64,000 nucleotides of DNA from Ischnura elegans (lineage: Eukaryota > Arthropoda > Insecta > Odonata > Coenagrionidae), in assembly GCF_921293095.1 (NCBI RefSeq), contig NC_060251.1, positions 63,133,585 through 63,197,584 of the forward strand, written 5' to 3'. Shown here in pieces: positions 39,454 to 52,800 of this stretch. A model generated the notes under the pieces. That model searched no databases. It was not told the origin of the DNA and saw only the letters and a list, made by a program, of their open reading frames with translations. How positions within the stretch are numbered: the stretch's first letter is position 1; every line of letters begins with the position of its first letter. A program made the translations under genes and the position numbers.

Positions 39454-40760
39454 TATTGGAGAGCAATGATACCTCTTTTGATCGATGCAGAGTGGTCACA
39501 ATCACACAAGGTGTAGTGAAAAAACTAGGAGTTGTGAAAGAAAACTAAATAGTTTTGAAATAAGTATGCCTATTTTACCCTATAGCAGCTCAAAAATTGA
39601 AGCCAACAGAAAATGTGCTAAAAATTGTTTCCCAGTGTAATCTGTGAATCTATGAATCCTGCGCTATGCATCCTGTCACTGCCTTTATGCTACACGAGAT
39701 ATATCACGCTTTCAATACGAATGAAACCTCAACCGACTGAACAATTTCCTAAAAAACTATTAAAGTCCAAATTATGAAAAAAATATTGAATGTCATTTGG
39801 TTGTTCTCAAAATCTTTAAAAAAAAGTTTATTCACACTCACTTAAAGGTGTGAGAAGTAAGCCTCAAATTATGAAAAAAAAAAATATTTCTTCCTCGGAA
39901 TGACAAAAGAAAACATGCATTGGTTAATTTGAAAAACCTGATGATTAAGATGCAAAATGATGAATACCTATTCATAAAGCCCACTGAAATGGCAACTAAT
40001 GATCAAATAATGGCTATTAATGTTTTGGTGCAATTAAAAGTAAAATTTTAGCAATGACCAATTTACGATTGATTTCAGCCGCTCGTTAGAATGGGTAAAA
40101 AAAACTCCATAACTGATGAACTAAAATTTTTCACAATGAATAAATTCACTTTCATTTCATTCAACATATCCCCAGCTTTAATTCCGATTTAGTGTAAAAC
40201 AAGCCACCAAAACTTACAACCTGAGTCCAAAATGATAATAAAAAGGGTAACATACAAACAAGTACAACAATAACAGATTAAAAATTATTTAACATCAAGA
40301 AAACAGTGATCTTCCATAATTAAGAATCAGCGCCTGAATGTACAGCTTTCATTTACATCCAGAATTAGGGAGCACCACTGCAAGTTCAAAGCTCCAATAA
40401 ATCTTCTCATGGTCACTCCATGGTACTCAAGATGAGTGCATACTTGATTAAAATGGCTTTCTTTGTAACATTATCCTTGTGTCTTGAGCTATATTGGCAG
40501 TACAACATTCCAATTTTTGTGTTTCTATCTGCGAGGAATGACTTTGACTCAGTCTATACACAGGAGACTTCAGAGAGAGATGGTGAAATAAAATCACCGA
40601 CAACTGAAGCTCAGACAAGAATACAGTTTGTGACTTGGAATGCAATAATTACAATGCTATATACGTAATAATATTATGGGATAACAGCCATGGTTCCAAA
40701 TGTATCAAAGGTGTAAAAGGTAATTTGATCTATGCTCCAATGCATTGATATTTCAAAACA

Positions 40761-43700
40761 TTACTTTGTTTTGGCTTTTTTACTTGGTTCTCCTCCAATA
40801 ATTTTCCTTCTCTGAGAAAACATATGTAGGTACATCTGAGGAAACACTGAAACAATAGAAAGAAAAATGTCATTATACGAACTAATATCAAGTATTACTG
40901 AAAATTAATCACTATTTACATTTAACAAAATACATTTTGATAAAACTAGAGAAAAATAGGCTGCGAAAACTCAGTATTGTTTCTTCCTCACTCTGATGAA
41001 CCCATAAACAGAGCCTTGATGACGGTTCAGAAACAGACTAAAAATACACACTATCTTTCAAATGAATTCAACCAGTAATATTACACATCAAACTGTATAA
41101 AACCAACTGCTCCCATGCTTCTATACACCACCTCTTCCAGTTATATTCTAAAGAAAGGCATTCATTGAGAGTAACTGTTAAGAACGCATTTTCAAATTAT
41201 AATTTAAAACAACAGCCAATTCATCAAATTAGAATGGATCACAAGAGTGTTAAATAACCTAAAACACCAGGAGCATACCTTTCATTTGGATTAAAACATA
41301 GCCTTGTACTAATTTTTAAATATTTAAAGACATTCATTGTAAGTTATTCTCATTAATTATACATCTACACATAACATAAGAACAAAGACCACATTAGAAA
41401 AAACTTACATGGGAGGTAGAGGAACATTGTAAACAGAAGGAAATACCGATAACTGAAAGTTACATTCAGGTAATTTGGCATTTCCACAGTCCACAACTTG
41501 CTATGCGCAACACTCTCTTGCGCATAGTATAATGATATCAGTTCACCAGTCACTCCTATGGGATATAGGACAATAAAGAATGTGTACCTGCAAAGGAATT
41601 AATTCAAAGAATGAAAAAAGTTATGATAAGGTTGATTTAATACTCAAAATATAAATTATCAAGAGGAAGAAAGTTGAAAGTACACTGCCTTTCACAGAAA
41701 AATTGCTTCTATAAAATCAGAAGCTATTTTAATAATAATCTCAACTTTTCATTTAGCGTCACCAAGCTATCCCAGTACATTTTATCCCAATAAAAAAATG
41801 CACAAATTTCATATAAGTGCATCAATATTTCCATGCCTTGATGAGATCTTCCCTTTTAGAGAATTACTTAAATTGTCCATTGACATACATAACATTGAAC
41901 AAAATACAATGGTTGCTTCATTATCAAACTAAAACTATATAATCTTGTGAGGCTTAATTGTAATTTCCTCCAGTGGCAGAAATGAATTAGAGGTAGTAAT
42001 GGATGGTTTTTACAGGTTCACTCTAACATCCATGAATTAATTATCAAGAATTATAAAAGGCTTGTCTGAAAAAACAATGTCACTGAAATTATGAAACCAT
42101 GAGAAACGTTCTAATTCAAGGTTTTCATGAAGCTTTGCATCAGAAACACTATCATAAAGGTTAATTTCCAGCAATCAGAGTTATAAGCTATGCCTTGGTT
42201 TTGGAGCTGGTGGCAATTTAACTTCCACTCTCAGCTACTGCCAGGTGCAACCTACGTTCTATTATTAATTTTTTATCAACATTTTGTTATTCTATATTAT
42301 CTACCAGTAAAACTACTCCTACAGAAATTAATTGATAGTTATGAGAAGTGTAACAACATAAAAAAGGGAAAAAAATGGCACAAGGAGCTTAAGAGTGGGC
42401 TGACAGGCATTAATAGCAAACATTCCTTTGAACAACGTAAACAGTTCTTGGATTTCCATACGGGTTAGATGCTTCATCTCCATCCTAGCCAATGTTGCGA
42501 GGAATGACTAATTCATCGTCATCAGGGCCGTTATTGAATTGAGGATATTGAGTGGATAGCCGCGTCAAACCAATGTTAAGGCCTGTTTACACAATACCTT
42601 TACACGTACAAGTTAATGCCTGTTAGCACGAATGATTTTTGTGGACTGGAACGGAACATGTGCAAAAGCATGAACCAAATTCGATCAGGTTCTATTTTCT
42701 GTACATGCATTCGCACAAGTTGGTTGGTTATACGGTACATTTTCGTTTCTATTCACGTGTTCATACATTTAGACATTAACTCGTACAGGTTTATGTACCG
42801 TGTAAACAGGACTTTAGGATTATTGACCAGGGATAATGATGAGAAAAAATGTGCCACTTTCATCCATTCTTCGATAGTTAAGATTGCAAAAAAAAACAAA
42901 GTTTCCACCCATTTTTTATCAGGAGTAGAAGGCATCATTGGATTTCCAGTTCACCAACTCAATTGTGGAAAGCTGCACTTTGACAGAAGGACTCACAGTA
43001 GAGTAAAAAGAACTAAACTAGGTAATCATGCACGGAGGAGAGGATTAGCTAAGAAGCAGTAACCCAATAGGTTGGAGCTTATGAAATCATCAAATTATCT
43101 CTGAAAGATAAGACTATCAATTTTTCGCAGTGATTCATAGCTTGAGATGAAGGCAATGGTTCGAGAAACTGAAAAATATGAGCCTCTTTATTTCTCAAAC
43201 TCTATCAAAAGGAAGGAAAAACGGCATTGTTGAACAAGCCCCTTCTTAAATACTATGATGATAGGGAGAGGATCAGTTAAAATAAAGGAGGGAAAGGTTG
43301 AAATCTGCATTCTAATCAAATCAAGTTGGTACAATCAAAAAATGTACGATTGTTGATCGTGGCATGTATTAATTATTTCATATAAATGCAGTAGATCTGG
43401 AACTGTTGAGTACGTATCATGAAAACTGATACCTTATAAAATAAAAAGCTAGTTCTCAAGCCACCTACACAAAAAAAAAGTTGGTCAAGTATGATGTAAT
43501 TATGTACATTAAAAAATGGAATTTTAAAGGAGGATGGGCTTTGAGGAATTGGCAAGATGGGTAAGAATGAATGGCAGCAAGGCATTGGCATTCCTCTGTA
43601 AATTCTAGGTTACACAGAAATATGTATTGCATGAAAGAAGGTTGGGAGGGGTTTGTGGCAAAACAGCATGCAGGGAGGAGTATTTAATACACAAAAGCAA

Positions 43701-46700
43701 GCAGTGAGGGAATATTCCTTCTCCAAGGAGAATGGCTGTTGGTTAACACATGACCAGCTAAAAGCTATACCTTCCCCTAGTTCAAACTGTCCACAAACCA
43801 ACAGCCTTGAAATGAAATAGCAAATATAGGCAGTGGTTAGGAATAAAACTTAGGCATAAAATTATGTTGTGGCATAGCATTCGCTGCTTTAAAAAAAAAT
43901 TATGTTGACAAAGATTCCAAATAATGGTGAAATAAAATGAGTACATTTGATTATTAACATAGAAGGAATGCATTATTCATACTTTCAGGTTATAAATATG
44001 TAATTATTTTGAGATGATCATAATTGAGAAGAGCATATGCAGTCATCATTGAAAAAGAGAATGAAGATATACCATTCAACCTTGAAATCGATGTATTGTG
44101 CCTCCATTAAAGAAATTAATTGGATAAAAAGACCTGATGGGAAATTAACTGAAAATGCAGAACAGCATAAAAAATAACTAGAACCAGCAAGATACAAAAT
44201 ATTTACAAAGAATAGTTCGTCGCTGAATCCGCATAAATTACAGGAAATTCAGCTGGGGGTTTAAGGTAAAATAATAGTCCCTACATCATTTTTAGTTTTA
44301 ACTTAAAGTTGCGATACTCCATACCAACGTTGCTGCATAAACAAAAATATTGTGGAAAACTAGACACTTCACTTAACATCTACATTAACACTATTGGCCA
44401 CAATGACAAACATTCACAGGCATATCTATTATGTGTATGAGTGAACAAGTTGCACATCCCCCCTTTAACATAAAACATTTTATAACCTTATGGCCAAAAA
44501 TGAATGAGTTAATCCTTTCGAGACGGCGGAGTTTTCGTCTTAGTATGACTGCTGTACTGAGCCCTAGGAGACTCTTCTTTCTCGCTCATGGTACGGAGCA
44601 TTTTTGGAGGACATTCATAAAGAAGGGTCTCGCGGATAATTACATGCTTTCAGCTCCAACCTTTTTCGACCCCTCCCAGCAAGGACTCCGCATTATCGCA
44701 GACTCCAAGGGTAGTTGTGCTCCCTCCTTTCCGGGTTTATGGCCATACATGTGGCATTGGTTCGCGGTTAACTTATGGATCGCTTATTTGTATTTGGCAT
44801 ATGTATACTTGTTGCTTGCATGTAAATAGCAGACTTTGAATTGAATTCCTCATTTTTTTCTGAGCATCGTCAAATTTTAAACGAAGTTCTAAGGTCAATA
44901 TTAACGAATTTAATGTTGCAACAATTTCCATGTTGATGTTCATACAGAACTAAAGATATAAGTCAATATTTATCACAGAATTTCATTTAAAATTTGTAAA
45001 AGCTGCTAAAAAGGCAAAGAATTCAATTCTTAGTTTATATTACTTGAGAAATGAACAAATATTTATTTCAAAAACTGACTGGATAAACAATTGTATGACC
45101 GCTGTCCTTTACCGCTAATAGGGGTAATAAAAGACGAGGGGTCAGGGTATTTGCTCCCGGATTCCGAGGGTAAAACCTAAACCCCGAAGCGTTGGGTCCC
45201 AAAACAAAGACGGCGTAAACCTGCGACCGTCATAAAAGGGGGAGAGCTAGAAAACATATATATATATGGCTTTCGTTCACTTGCGTAGAAAAATCTCAGA
45301 CGAAAATATACGCTTTTGTCTCCCGGGTCAAGAAACGTCCACACGTACATTTACATATCTTTTGTAGGGAAAAGGTTAATATCACATCCACCTGAGTCAT
45401 TTCATTAGCTAGTATAAATGCGGAAAAAGGGGAAATAATTAAGGAAAAAAGGGCTATTTTTCCTCATCTCTTGATGCATTTTTCATCTGAATTCCGCCAT
45501 ATCACAATCCAGTAACAATCCCACTTAATCCTATAGGGAACTAATCCTTGGGAAATACATGGCATGCCTGCTAAAGAATGCCCATCTTCTACCAACAATA
45601 ACATTATCTTTGATATAATTGAATAACAACAATAAGGTCTGAAGTAGGCAATCATACCTTTTCAGCATCTCACAATTTCCTCATAGCCTTGGGACCAACC
45701 ATACGAGTCATTATCTCATAAAATTGGTGGCGGATCTATGGGGGGGATTTAGCCCCCCCTTGGGTATCCAATTTACACTAGATAGATTGGTAATTTTTTT
45801 CCGACCCCCAATACTACAGGAGTTTTTAACCCCACTTAGCCCCCCCTTTGTCCCTACGCTGAATTCGCCACTGCATAAAATCATTTTGTCTCACAAGAAT
45901 CTCAAAAATGGGAATAGGCTATCTGCAAATAGATTTTCCACTTTCTCGTGGATCTCCAGTGAATTCTATTTCAGGAATGATTAGAGAAGAAAAGGTCTCA
46001 TAAACATCATAAAATACTTATTTCACAAGCGAAGGAGGTACTACCCTTAGGAAAATCAACTGTTTAGACCCTTTTAAGTACCTTAAAATAACTATCCAAA
46101 ATTTTATTGATACTGTACCAGTTTTCACCTCACTTGCAATACCCACACAACAAGTAAAGGTTCTAACATCTAAACAGCCCTCTTAAGTATAGCATATATA
46201 AGTAATTATTAATAACTTTTCAACAAACTCGGATCCTTAAAATTCAGTTTACAGTCCTATTAAAGGGCCTCACAGTTTAAATTAAGTAATTCCACACATT
46301 ATCTTGAGGGCCATTCCACGTCTTATCACCACATTAGCCCCCATATACCCAACAACCTTGAAAACGAGTTCAAGTAATATCGGCTATCAAGCTATTAATA
46401 AAGCCAGTGATTGGAGTCCAGTTACCTGCACCAGATGATGAAATATGGAACGTTGCCCACAATATTCACGGCATAATAAGAATATCTTATAATTTCCGTG
46501 ATAGTCCATGCGAAAAGCAAGAGTAGAAGGCCGATGCTTTTCTGAGATTCTTCAAATGGAATGAGGACCCCACAAACTGCCATCACACGGGAGAGGACTT
46601 GAAATGTGGTGATCATTACATTTGATGGTACAAATCGAAGGGCAGCATGGATTATCTGTAAATAAATGACACTTCAATAATAAAATATGTCTCGTATGAT

Positions 46701-47047
46701 GGAATTGTAATTGAATAATTACATCGGACAATTACCTCTAACACAGCAGCGTTCTGAAATATTATCAGAGCAAATTTGACTGACTCCCACAAATTTTCAT
46801 GGCTTGTAGGTACGAAGTAATACTCCAAAATTAAATAAAAAATATAGCTCCATCTAAAATTGAAACAATAGTCACCATGAAATGTTTCATGTTTCTACAT
46901 GGAAATAAATAACCAACAGAATCTTCTTTAAATATTGAAATAGTACGCATCTTACCCTAGCACTTGCGCAAAATTGTACAGGAACAAATATCCTTTCAAG
47001 AGGATTCCAGGCCCCTTTTCTGCCTTCTTGGTAGTTTTACCAGCCAT
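40761..47047 (-). CDS. Hacd: Very-long-chain (3R)-3-hydroxyacyl-CoA dehydratase, five exons
   Basis: ER membrane enzyme of the PTPLA/Phs1 family that removes water from 3-hydroxyacyl-CoA in the third step of very-long-chain fatty acid elongation. Exons in transcript order are 46956-47047, 46736-46853, 46426-46655, 41409-41587 and 40761-40846, all GT-AG with matching phases, giving 234 residues, near the usual size. The start MAGKTTKKAEKGPG leads into a first membrane segment (YLFLYNFAQVLGWSY). Family motifs are FQNAAVLEIIHAALRFVPS, TTFQVLSRV, AWTITEIIRYSYY and LYPIGVTGE, which holds the catalytic pair Tyr155 and Glu162. The C-terminus FPQMYLHMFSQRRKI ends in a lysine-rich tail (SKKAKTK), a possible ER-retention signal. 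Intron 3 is 4.8 kb and carries three MITE-like elements. Closest to HACD1/2; the paralogue is not resolved. Confidence 0.95.
42579..42813. mobile_element. PIF/Harbinger-like MITE in HACD intron 3
   Basis: 235 bp. Left end AGGCCTGTTTACAC; right end GTGTAAACAGGACT. The inverted similarity continues inward to ACGTACAAGTTAATG. The direct repeat TTA flanks it (42576-42578 and 42814-42816). A 3-bp TWA target is characteristic of PIF/Harbinger. No coding capacity. Confidence 0.7.
44513..45379. mobile_element. Possible TTAA-flanked element in HACD intron 3
   Basis: About 870 bp between TTAA at 44509-44512 and TTAA at 45376-45379, with ends TTAATCCTTTCG and, from the right, TTAACCTTTTCC. This resembles the TTAACCCTTT termini of piggyBac-type MITEs but the inverted ends are weak. 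A 132-codon open frame (44431-44829) overlaps the left part but shows no family motif. Confidence 0.35.
45725..45873. mobile_element. hAT-type MITE in HACD intron 3
   Basis: 149 bp. Left end TGGTGGCGGATC; right end GAATTCGCCACTG (read inward CAGTGGCGAATTC), a typical hAT-like terminus with the first base changed on the left. The 8-bp direct repeat CATAAAAT flanks it at 45717-45724 and 45874-45881. Poly-G and poly-C tracts inside face each other. No coding capacity. Confidence 0.8.
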
Positions 47048-47545
47048 GTCTTCTCAGTGCACGATGAACTTGCAGTTTCACAGGTGTTGGAGCTTTCACT
47101 ATGGACGGGATTTGAACACAACGGTAAAATTACGGCTGGTTTGACTTGTTTTTCCACTTACAATTGAAGGGGTAAACGCGTTCACCCGCGGTTCGAAGAT
47201 TTTCAAAACGCACTTGTAACTTGACCGCTGGTAATAATCATAAATCAATTCTACATATGCAACCAATCTTTTTTTGCTGCAAACCTGCGTAACAGGCACC
47301 CGAAATTTGCTGCGAAAGTGGGGGACATAGTAGAAATTTCTGTGGAAAAAGGGTGCTGATTGGAAAATATTTTTTTTAAATTGTTCTCCTCTGAGGTGGC
47401 GAATCAAAATCAGTTGCTTTTAATTTCAGCAATGAATTTTTAATTTTTTCCGATATTTTAACGACAGATTATCATGAGCAAGTGATAATCTCACTATTAG
47501 TCATGGTAACCATTTTCTTATCAGCTGCATGGGGAGGTTTCCATG

Positions 47546-47584
47546 GTTGCCATGGCACAAAAAGAGGAAGGGTGCCTAGCAACC
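47546..47584. promoter_or_regulatory. X-box-like RFX sites, probable DRC9 promoter
   Basis: GTTGCCATGGCAC at 47546-47558 matches the RFX palindrome GTTGCCATGGCAAC over its first 12 bases. GGTGCCTAGCAACC at 47571-47584 matches the two half-sites (GTNRCC, spacer, RGYAAC) with one mismatch in the first. RFX factors drive ciliary genes in animals, and DRC9 is an axonemal gene on the right. The sites are about 0.5 kb from the HACD start, so HACD could also be affected. Confidence 0.5.
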
Positions 47585-49440
47585 AAAGATCAATGGAAAC
47601 ACTAGGCTATTGATGAAACAAAAATAGTTCACATACATTCACAGTAGGTGAGGAAATATTGAAGACTTGAATGTGTTGAGCCTGTCTTGAGCAAAACAAA
47701 GCCGGAAAATATACATTTAAATCGCCTAAATCTTATTACCTAATATAAGTAGCTGCAATATATATAATCCTTATGCTGACTTATGGGGATAGGGCTGTTT
47801 TATGATGCTTCTATCTATCAATTTCGATTTTATATGACCCCCAGTTCTTTATCCAACACATGCAGTCGTGGAAAATAATAAAACAGATAAAGCATACGAC
47901 AAAAATTGTATTTGATTTGACCATATGAATTTTCAGCCATCATTGGAAGATTAAGATTGCTTCCATTTGGCCTGAAGGTTGTCTTTGGAACTATTCCACA
48001 CCTCAAAGGATACCAAATATGGTAAGCCCACAAATTTAATTTAAATTCTAATTACAACAAGAAAATTGTGAAACAAGCTATATTTCATAATTTATGAACA
48101 TTCAGAAGAGTCAGAGATGGCAAGTGTCTCGTTACGGTTCTTTATAAGGTCAACTTTGAAAAAGTAAACATTAGATATGTAAATATTTGTAATTGAAATT
48201 ACTTTTCTGGAAAAGTAACAGATTGAAGTTGCAATTGAGAGATGTATTTATTACCTAATTGAATGAAGATAAACAACCTGTGTAAATTTTCACTGAATTT
48301 CATGGTATGATGTGCTTCAATGCTAAGGTGCCATTCTCGAATACAAAGATATTAAGCGGACAAACCTTAAATTATATTTGCTATAGAGACGAGAGGAGTG
48401 TGATGGCCGGAGGTGAGAGTGCTCGGTTTGGTTTGAGATAAATTTCGGAGGGATAGCGTGGTAGTGAGGAGTAGTGGGTGTTTTTGAAATACAATGTCAT
48501 TGAGTATGTGGCCCATACTTAAATACATCTTAATATCCAACTCTTCCAGAAGGTCCATCTTCTTCTCCTTCAATTGGCATGGCGTAGAACCTCTGCTATG
48601 AAGTCACTGTGTGTACGGCTTCTATGGTACATTCACATTCTCATTGCAAAAACACTTATGTTCTTTTGCTCTGGTCCAGATCACCCAATCTATCTGTCCC
48701 GCATACATAGCATCACAATTGTTACATCTTAATTTTTATACCCCACAGCATTCAAAATACTTCATATTATCTTTTGTCTAATTGACAAGATTTCTCAAGT
48801 TTGTGTGATTATGTGTGAGATAATAATAATGAGAATTTATATTCAACAACATTGTATTTCAAAAAGCACTCACGTCTCCTTACCACCTCACTATCCCACT
48901 GCAATTCCCCCCACTAACCGATGCGCTCCCAACCCCGGACAGCTAACCTTTCCAGCCTTTTTTTCCCTGAACGTCACACAACCCAACTGCACTATATACA
49001 TGTACACATTTACTTTATTTCTCCGACTATAGTCCCCTCCCCAAATTTTGAGGATTCTTTAGGAAAAATGAAGTTGCTTGTTCTCTAATATATTCCCTCA
49101 TTAACTTTCTTCAAGATATTTAGAGCTAACAGGGGAGGAAAAATAATCAGAGAAACCTATAGTGAACTCAGTTCTAATATTATTATTAACAAAGTTAAGG
49201 AAAAGCATAGTCAAGACACTAATGATTTTTTGAATTTGCCAACAAATTATTGGCAGTTTAATTTCCTTTAAAATATTCATTTATAAAGATTATTTAATAG
49301 AATAAAAAAACGCCAGGTAATAACAACACCATCATTTGAATAGTGCTTTAAGAAAATAGTAGCATAAGCTGATATTGATGCATACTTGCATATTGACACA
49401 TACTGTGATGGGTGCTCATTTGTCCAAAATGGACTAAAAA

Positions 49441-49520
49441 CATTGCGGGTGACACCCGTAAAAGTTATCACCGCGGCTAGTCCCGGTATACTTTAAACTA
49501 GTCTAGAGCGAACACCTCTT
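49441..49520 (+). mobile_element. SINE S1 body fragment
   Basis: CATTGCGGGTGACACCCG and CGGCTAGTCCCGGTATAC match the body of the SINE copy at 9229-9305 (CATTGCGGGTGACATATG and GGTTAGTTCTGGTATAC). No tRNA-like head is visible directly upstream, so this is probably a 5'-truncated copy, or a partner of the head at 49656. Confidence 0.6.
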
Positions 49521-49655
49521 TGTGTTCTATGTCCGGGCCTGCTCTCCGGCTGTGGCGCTGTGCGCACGATTTGGACTGCTTGTGGCATCATATGCTCAGC
49601 AGTGCAGTTAAATCTTGTCTGGTAGTGTCCAAAAATATCCACAGGGAAGAATAAC

Positions 49656-49728
49656 GCCTCGGTAGCTTAACTGGCTAAAGCACTCGACCGGAAATCGGGG
49701 GATCCGGGTTCGAATCCCGGTCAAGGCG
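49656..49728 (+). mobile_element. Intact tRNA-like head of SINE S1
   Basis: This 73-nt sequence folds as a cloverleaf: acceptor GCCTCGG with TCAAGGC, D stem GCTT/AAGC, anticodon stem CTCGA/TCGGG, T arm CCGGG-TTCGAAT-CCCGG and a final G. The A and B boxes (TAGCTTAACTGG and GGTTCGAATCC) are intact, so Pol III promotion is plausible. The loop CCGGAAA would give anticodon GGA but has C at position 33 and lacks the long variable arm of serine tRNA. The sequence is shared with the heads at 9340 and 9461 and is followed by the same GAATGATTTTTTCTCTG tail. I call it a young SINE head, not a working tRNA gene. Confidence 0.75.
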
Positions 49729-49855
49729 AATGATTTTTTCTCTGTGGATCTTTCGCAAGACATAGCATATTTCATATATATTTTATGTGGAGTTCCTTTG
49801 AGTAGAAACTAAGAACAAGTGAATTAAAAAATTCAATCTTTATGCTTTTTCCCAG

Positions 49856-52800
49856 GCTTACTCAGGAAAAGCTCTGTCTGATTTTGAACGCAAAGTGGTT
49901 GTATCCATTCTACAAAATGGAATTTCACAGTTGAATGTACTTGGAAATACACTCCCAGTGCCAATAGAAGAATGCAAATTAAAATATATACCTCCAGATA
50001 TTAGGTGACAACCAATGGAGCACATCCTAAGGAAAGATAAGTAGTTTTACCAGATAGGAATACTTAAAGGCATTCATTAATACCATTCACTTCCACACAG
50101 GTTTGGAGGCAAAGCAGAGAAGGAATCTGTTGTCACGAGAAAAAATCTTACCTCAACGGAAGAGCAAATTCTAAAGAGACTCCAAATGGAAAGGTAAAGG
50201 AAATATGAGGAGATTAAACACTTAAAATATTTCGACACAAGGAAGTATAGTTTCTAATCATAAAGTCCTACTTTGACGATGCATTTCTCTAGCTGATATC
50301 CTTACCATCATATCGATTATACTCAAATGTTCAACGAAAATTAGAAAACTAATCCACCTTCAATTTCAAGTTTGTCACCATCTACTTTTACATTAAGCTT
50401 TAAATCCTCGATCTTAAAACTTGATGATGCTGGTCTTTGTGTGGCTAATCTTCATGCTTCATTCATTAGATCATTATTAATAAAAGCATACACAAGTGCC
50501 TATAACCCTTTCCCAGACAGGATAATCAATGTTGGATCATCCACATATCAAACTGATTTATACATATATCCTCCTGGTAATCTATGGCATCTAAATCTTT
50601 GCAAGCCTCCCATAACATCTCCTCCAAATACAGAATCTGAGGATATCCACCACAATGCTACTCACATCAGTCCCTAACTGTGAGGACTACTCAGTTCAAG
50701 GGTGGCTTTTATTTTCTTATGCTCAATGCACCAAGACATCACGGAAGTAACCAAGCAAGTCGGAGGAGAGGAAAATCTTATTATTCTGGGTGATTTGAAT
50801 GCTACCCAACGATTTGATCTTTGTATTTTTCTCTTTCATAGAAAAATCTTGCAAAATCGTTGGCACAATAAATTATGGTTTCACTAGAAGCCCTGGTCAC
50901 TTTAATAGCAGCAAGGGTATATTCACTTCTGCCCTTCCATTCCTATCCCTACCCTGGATGTGTCGACGGGCTCCTATCATGACGGCGCCTCCATCCTTTT
51001 TTCCTTCCCATTCCACTCCCCTCCCCAGGTGCGTGGGCGTATTAGTTGAATTAATGGGTCCTGGCCCCGGTGCATTGTTACCTTCTTAGGACCCCTGTTG
51101 GGTCCTCATTTCATGATTGGAATGCTGTCAGTGGCAAAGATCAAGATGGGAAAAATGACTAGATAATATGGATTAAGTATAAAAGAGGAAAAAGGTTAAT
51201 AGAATTCAGCACAGAGCATAGGCAAGTGGTTGCCAGCAAATGCAAACTTGTGAAGAAGATGCATGTGGAAAATGCCAGGAGACCTAAGAAAATTTCAAAT
51301 CGACTACATACTTTCTAGTGAAACAAAGATTCAGGAACCAGAAGCCCTATCCAGTAACTTCGTCTCCTGGTTTCCGAGATTCCGGAATCAAACTTTCCTT
51401 TTCCGTCTCCAATTTCATTTCAGTCACTCGGAAGCGCTTTTATGCTATCCTCTATGCTAAATTCACTACATACATTGTTGAAAAGCATTAATGCCTTCAT
51501 ACTTTTTTAACTGGCTTAGCCTTCTGCTTTATTTAATTCCTGACTCCGTACATAATCATCCATTTCCCATAATTTTTAGTACTCACAATGTGCCAGTATT
51601 GCAAATTACTAGTGACTTCTTACCAGCTTCTGCAGCACCACTTTCACGTTAAAAATATTCCATAACTTACCAGCTTGTTTTTTTACTTTCCGACTCCGAG
51701 AAACCGAAAGTCATTTCCCAATACCCTCCGTTATTTCGGCCGCTCTCGGACGCGTTTCCGTGATGGAAAATTCGGATAGACCATAGTGGATAGCTCATTC
51801 CAAAATTATGACGTCTTTCCGAGAACCAACCACAAACTATCCAAGAGATTGGCTAAGTGGCTGGGGCCCCAGGTGAAGGATTGAAAAAGGTACCCCAGGG
51901 TAAATATGGACAGAGACCATAACTAAGCTAGGATAAAATGCCACCTAAAATAAAAAAAAACTGAAGGAATCAGTGAAAAATATTTGGTAGGCTGAAAAAT
52001 TGAAGGGGTCTAAACATCAACTGGCGTTTCAAGAAGCTGTAGAGAACAAAATAGGAGAGGATATGTGACCAGGAAATCAGAGGGGGAGAGCAGGAAAAAT
52101 ATTAGAAGAGAACTACAGGCTGCAGCTGAAGAAGCTCTTGACAGAAAAATAGTCATCAACAAAAACCCTAATCACACAGGAAGTCTTAGATCACATAGGA
52201 AAAGAATGCGGAAACGTAGGAGAGACAGAACAGTTACACAGAAATGAGATTTCTCATAAAACGAAAAAGACAAGAGAAATATGAACAAAAAAACATTTGT
52301 GAAAATGTACAGAATATTTCTTGCCCAAGGAAAAATAGAAGCTGCCAACAGAATAGTGAGGAACCACTTCAAAGAAAGGCGCGTGAGATGTACGGGGGAA
52401 CTACGGGGTAAGAATGGAGAACTGATGATTGAGATTGAAAATGAAGACAAAGTGAAGAGATGGAATGTATATCTTGAAGAGTTCGAGAGTGGCAACATTC
52501 TAAGAATGGAAGCTATCGAAAATGAAGGCAAGTGGATACAGATGAAATGGGTGCCCTAATTTTAAGATCAGAATACGACATAGCAGTAAGAGACCTGCGA
52601 ATGAATTAAGCATCTGGAATTGATGATATTCCAGCAGAAATAATCACAAATGAAGGAGAAAACACCTTGAACCAGCTGTACACAATCATAAGTGAAGAAA
52701 GATTTGATGCTTTCCCGGCGATAAAGGCTTCATAATGGCCATTAGGCCATTATGAAGCCTTTAACCCGGTGGGAAACCCAAGAGAAGTTTACTCACATCA

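Larger units (their letters stand above)
34182..40760. other. Intergenic region between RpL30 and HACD
   Basis: Tail-to-tail interval: RpL30 ends from the left and HACD ends from the right. It holds a hAT-type MITE (35632-35788), the inverted repeat with a hammerhead-like motif (36354-36486) and a family A TIR element (38830-39453). Poly-C runs occur near 35760 and 36105. The 40761-side probably includes the HACD 3' UTR, whose end was not located (a minus-strand AATAAA is at 39827-39832). Nothing recognisable in 34182-35631, 36487-38829 and 39454-40700. Confidence 0.6.
47048..49855. other. Interval between HACD and the first visible DRC9 exon
   Basis: It must hold the HACD 5' UTR and promoter, the DRC9 promoter and at least one DRC9 5' exon. 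X-box-like motifs are at 47546-47584. One possible DRC9 start is an ATG at 48019-48021 lying directly before a good donor (GTAAGC at 48022), which would join in phase to GCT at 49856; this is low confidence. SINE sequence occupies 49441-49520 and 49656-49728. The rest shows nothing recognisable. Confidence 0.45.

Noticed and set aside
42616-43062. 148-codon open frame with a basic C-terminus
   Set aside because: It begins within a PIF/Harbinger-like MITE and shows no domain; it is intronic and opposite to HACD.
44431-44829. 132-codon open frame in HACD intron 3
   Set aside because: No recognisable motif; it overlaps a possible TTAA-flanked element and lies inside an intron on the opposite strand.
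49656-49728. Functional tRNA-Ser (GGA) gene
   Set aside because: It has C at position 33 and no long variable arm, and the head and downstream sequence are shared with dispersed copies. This fits a SINE head.
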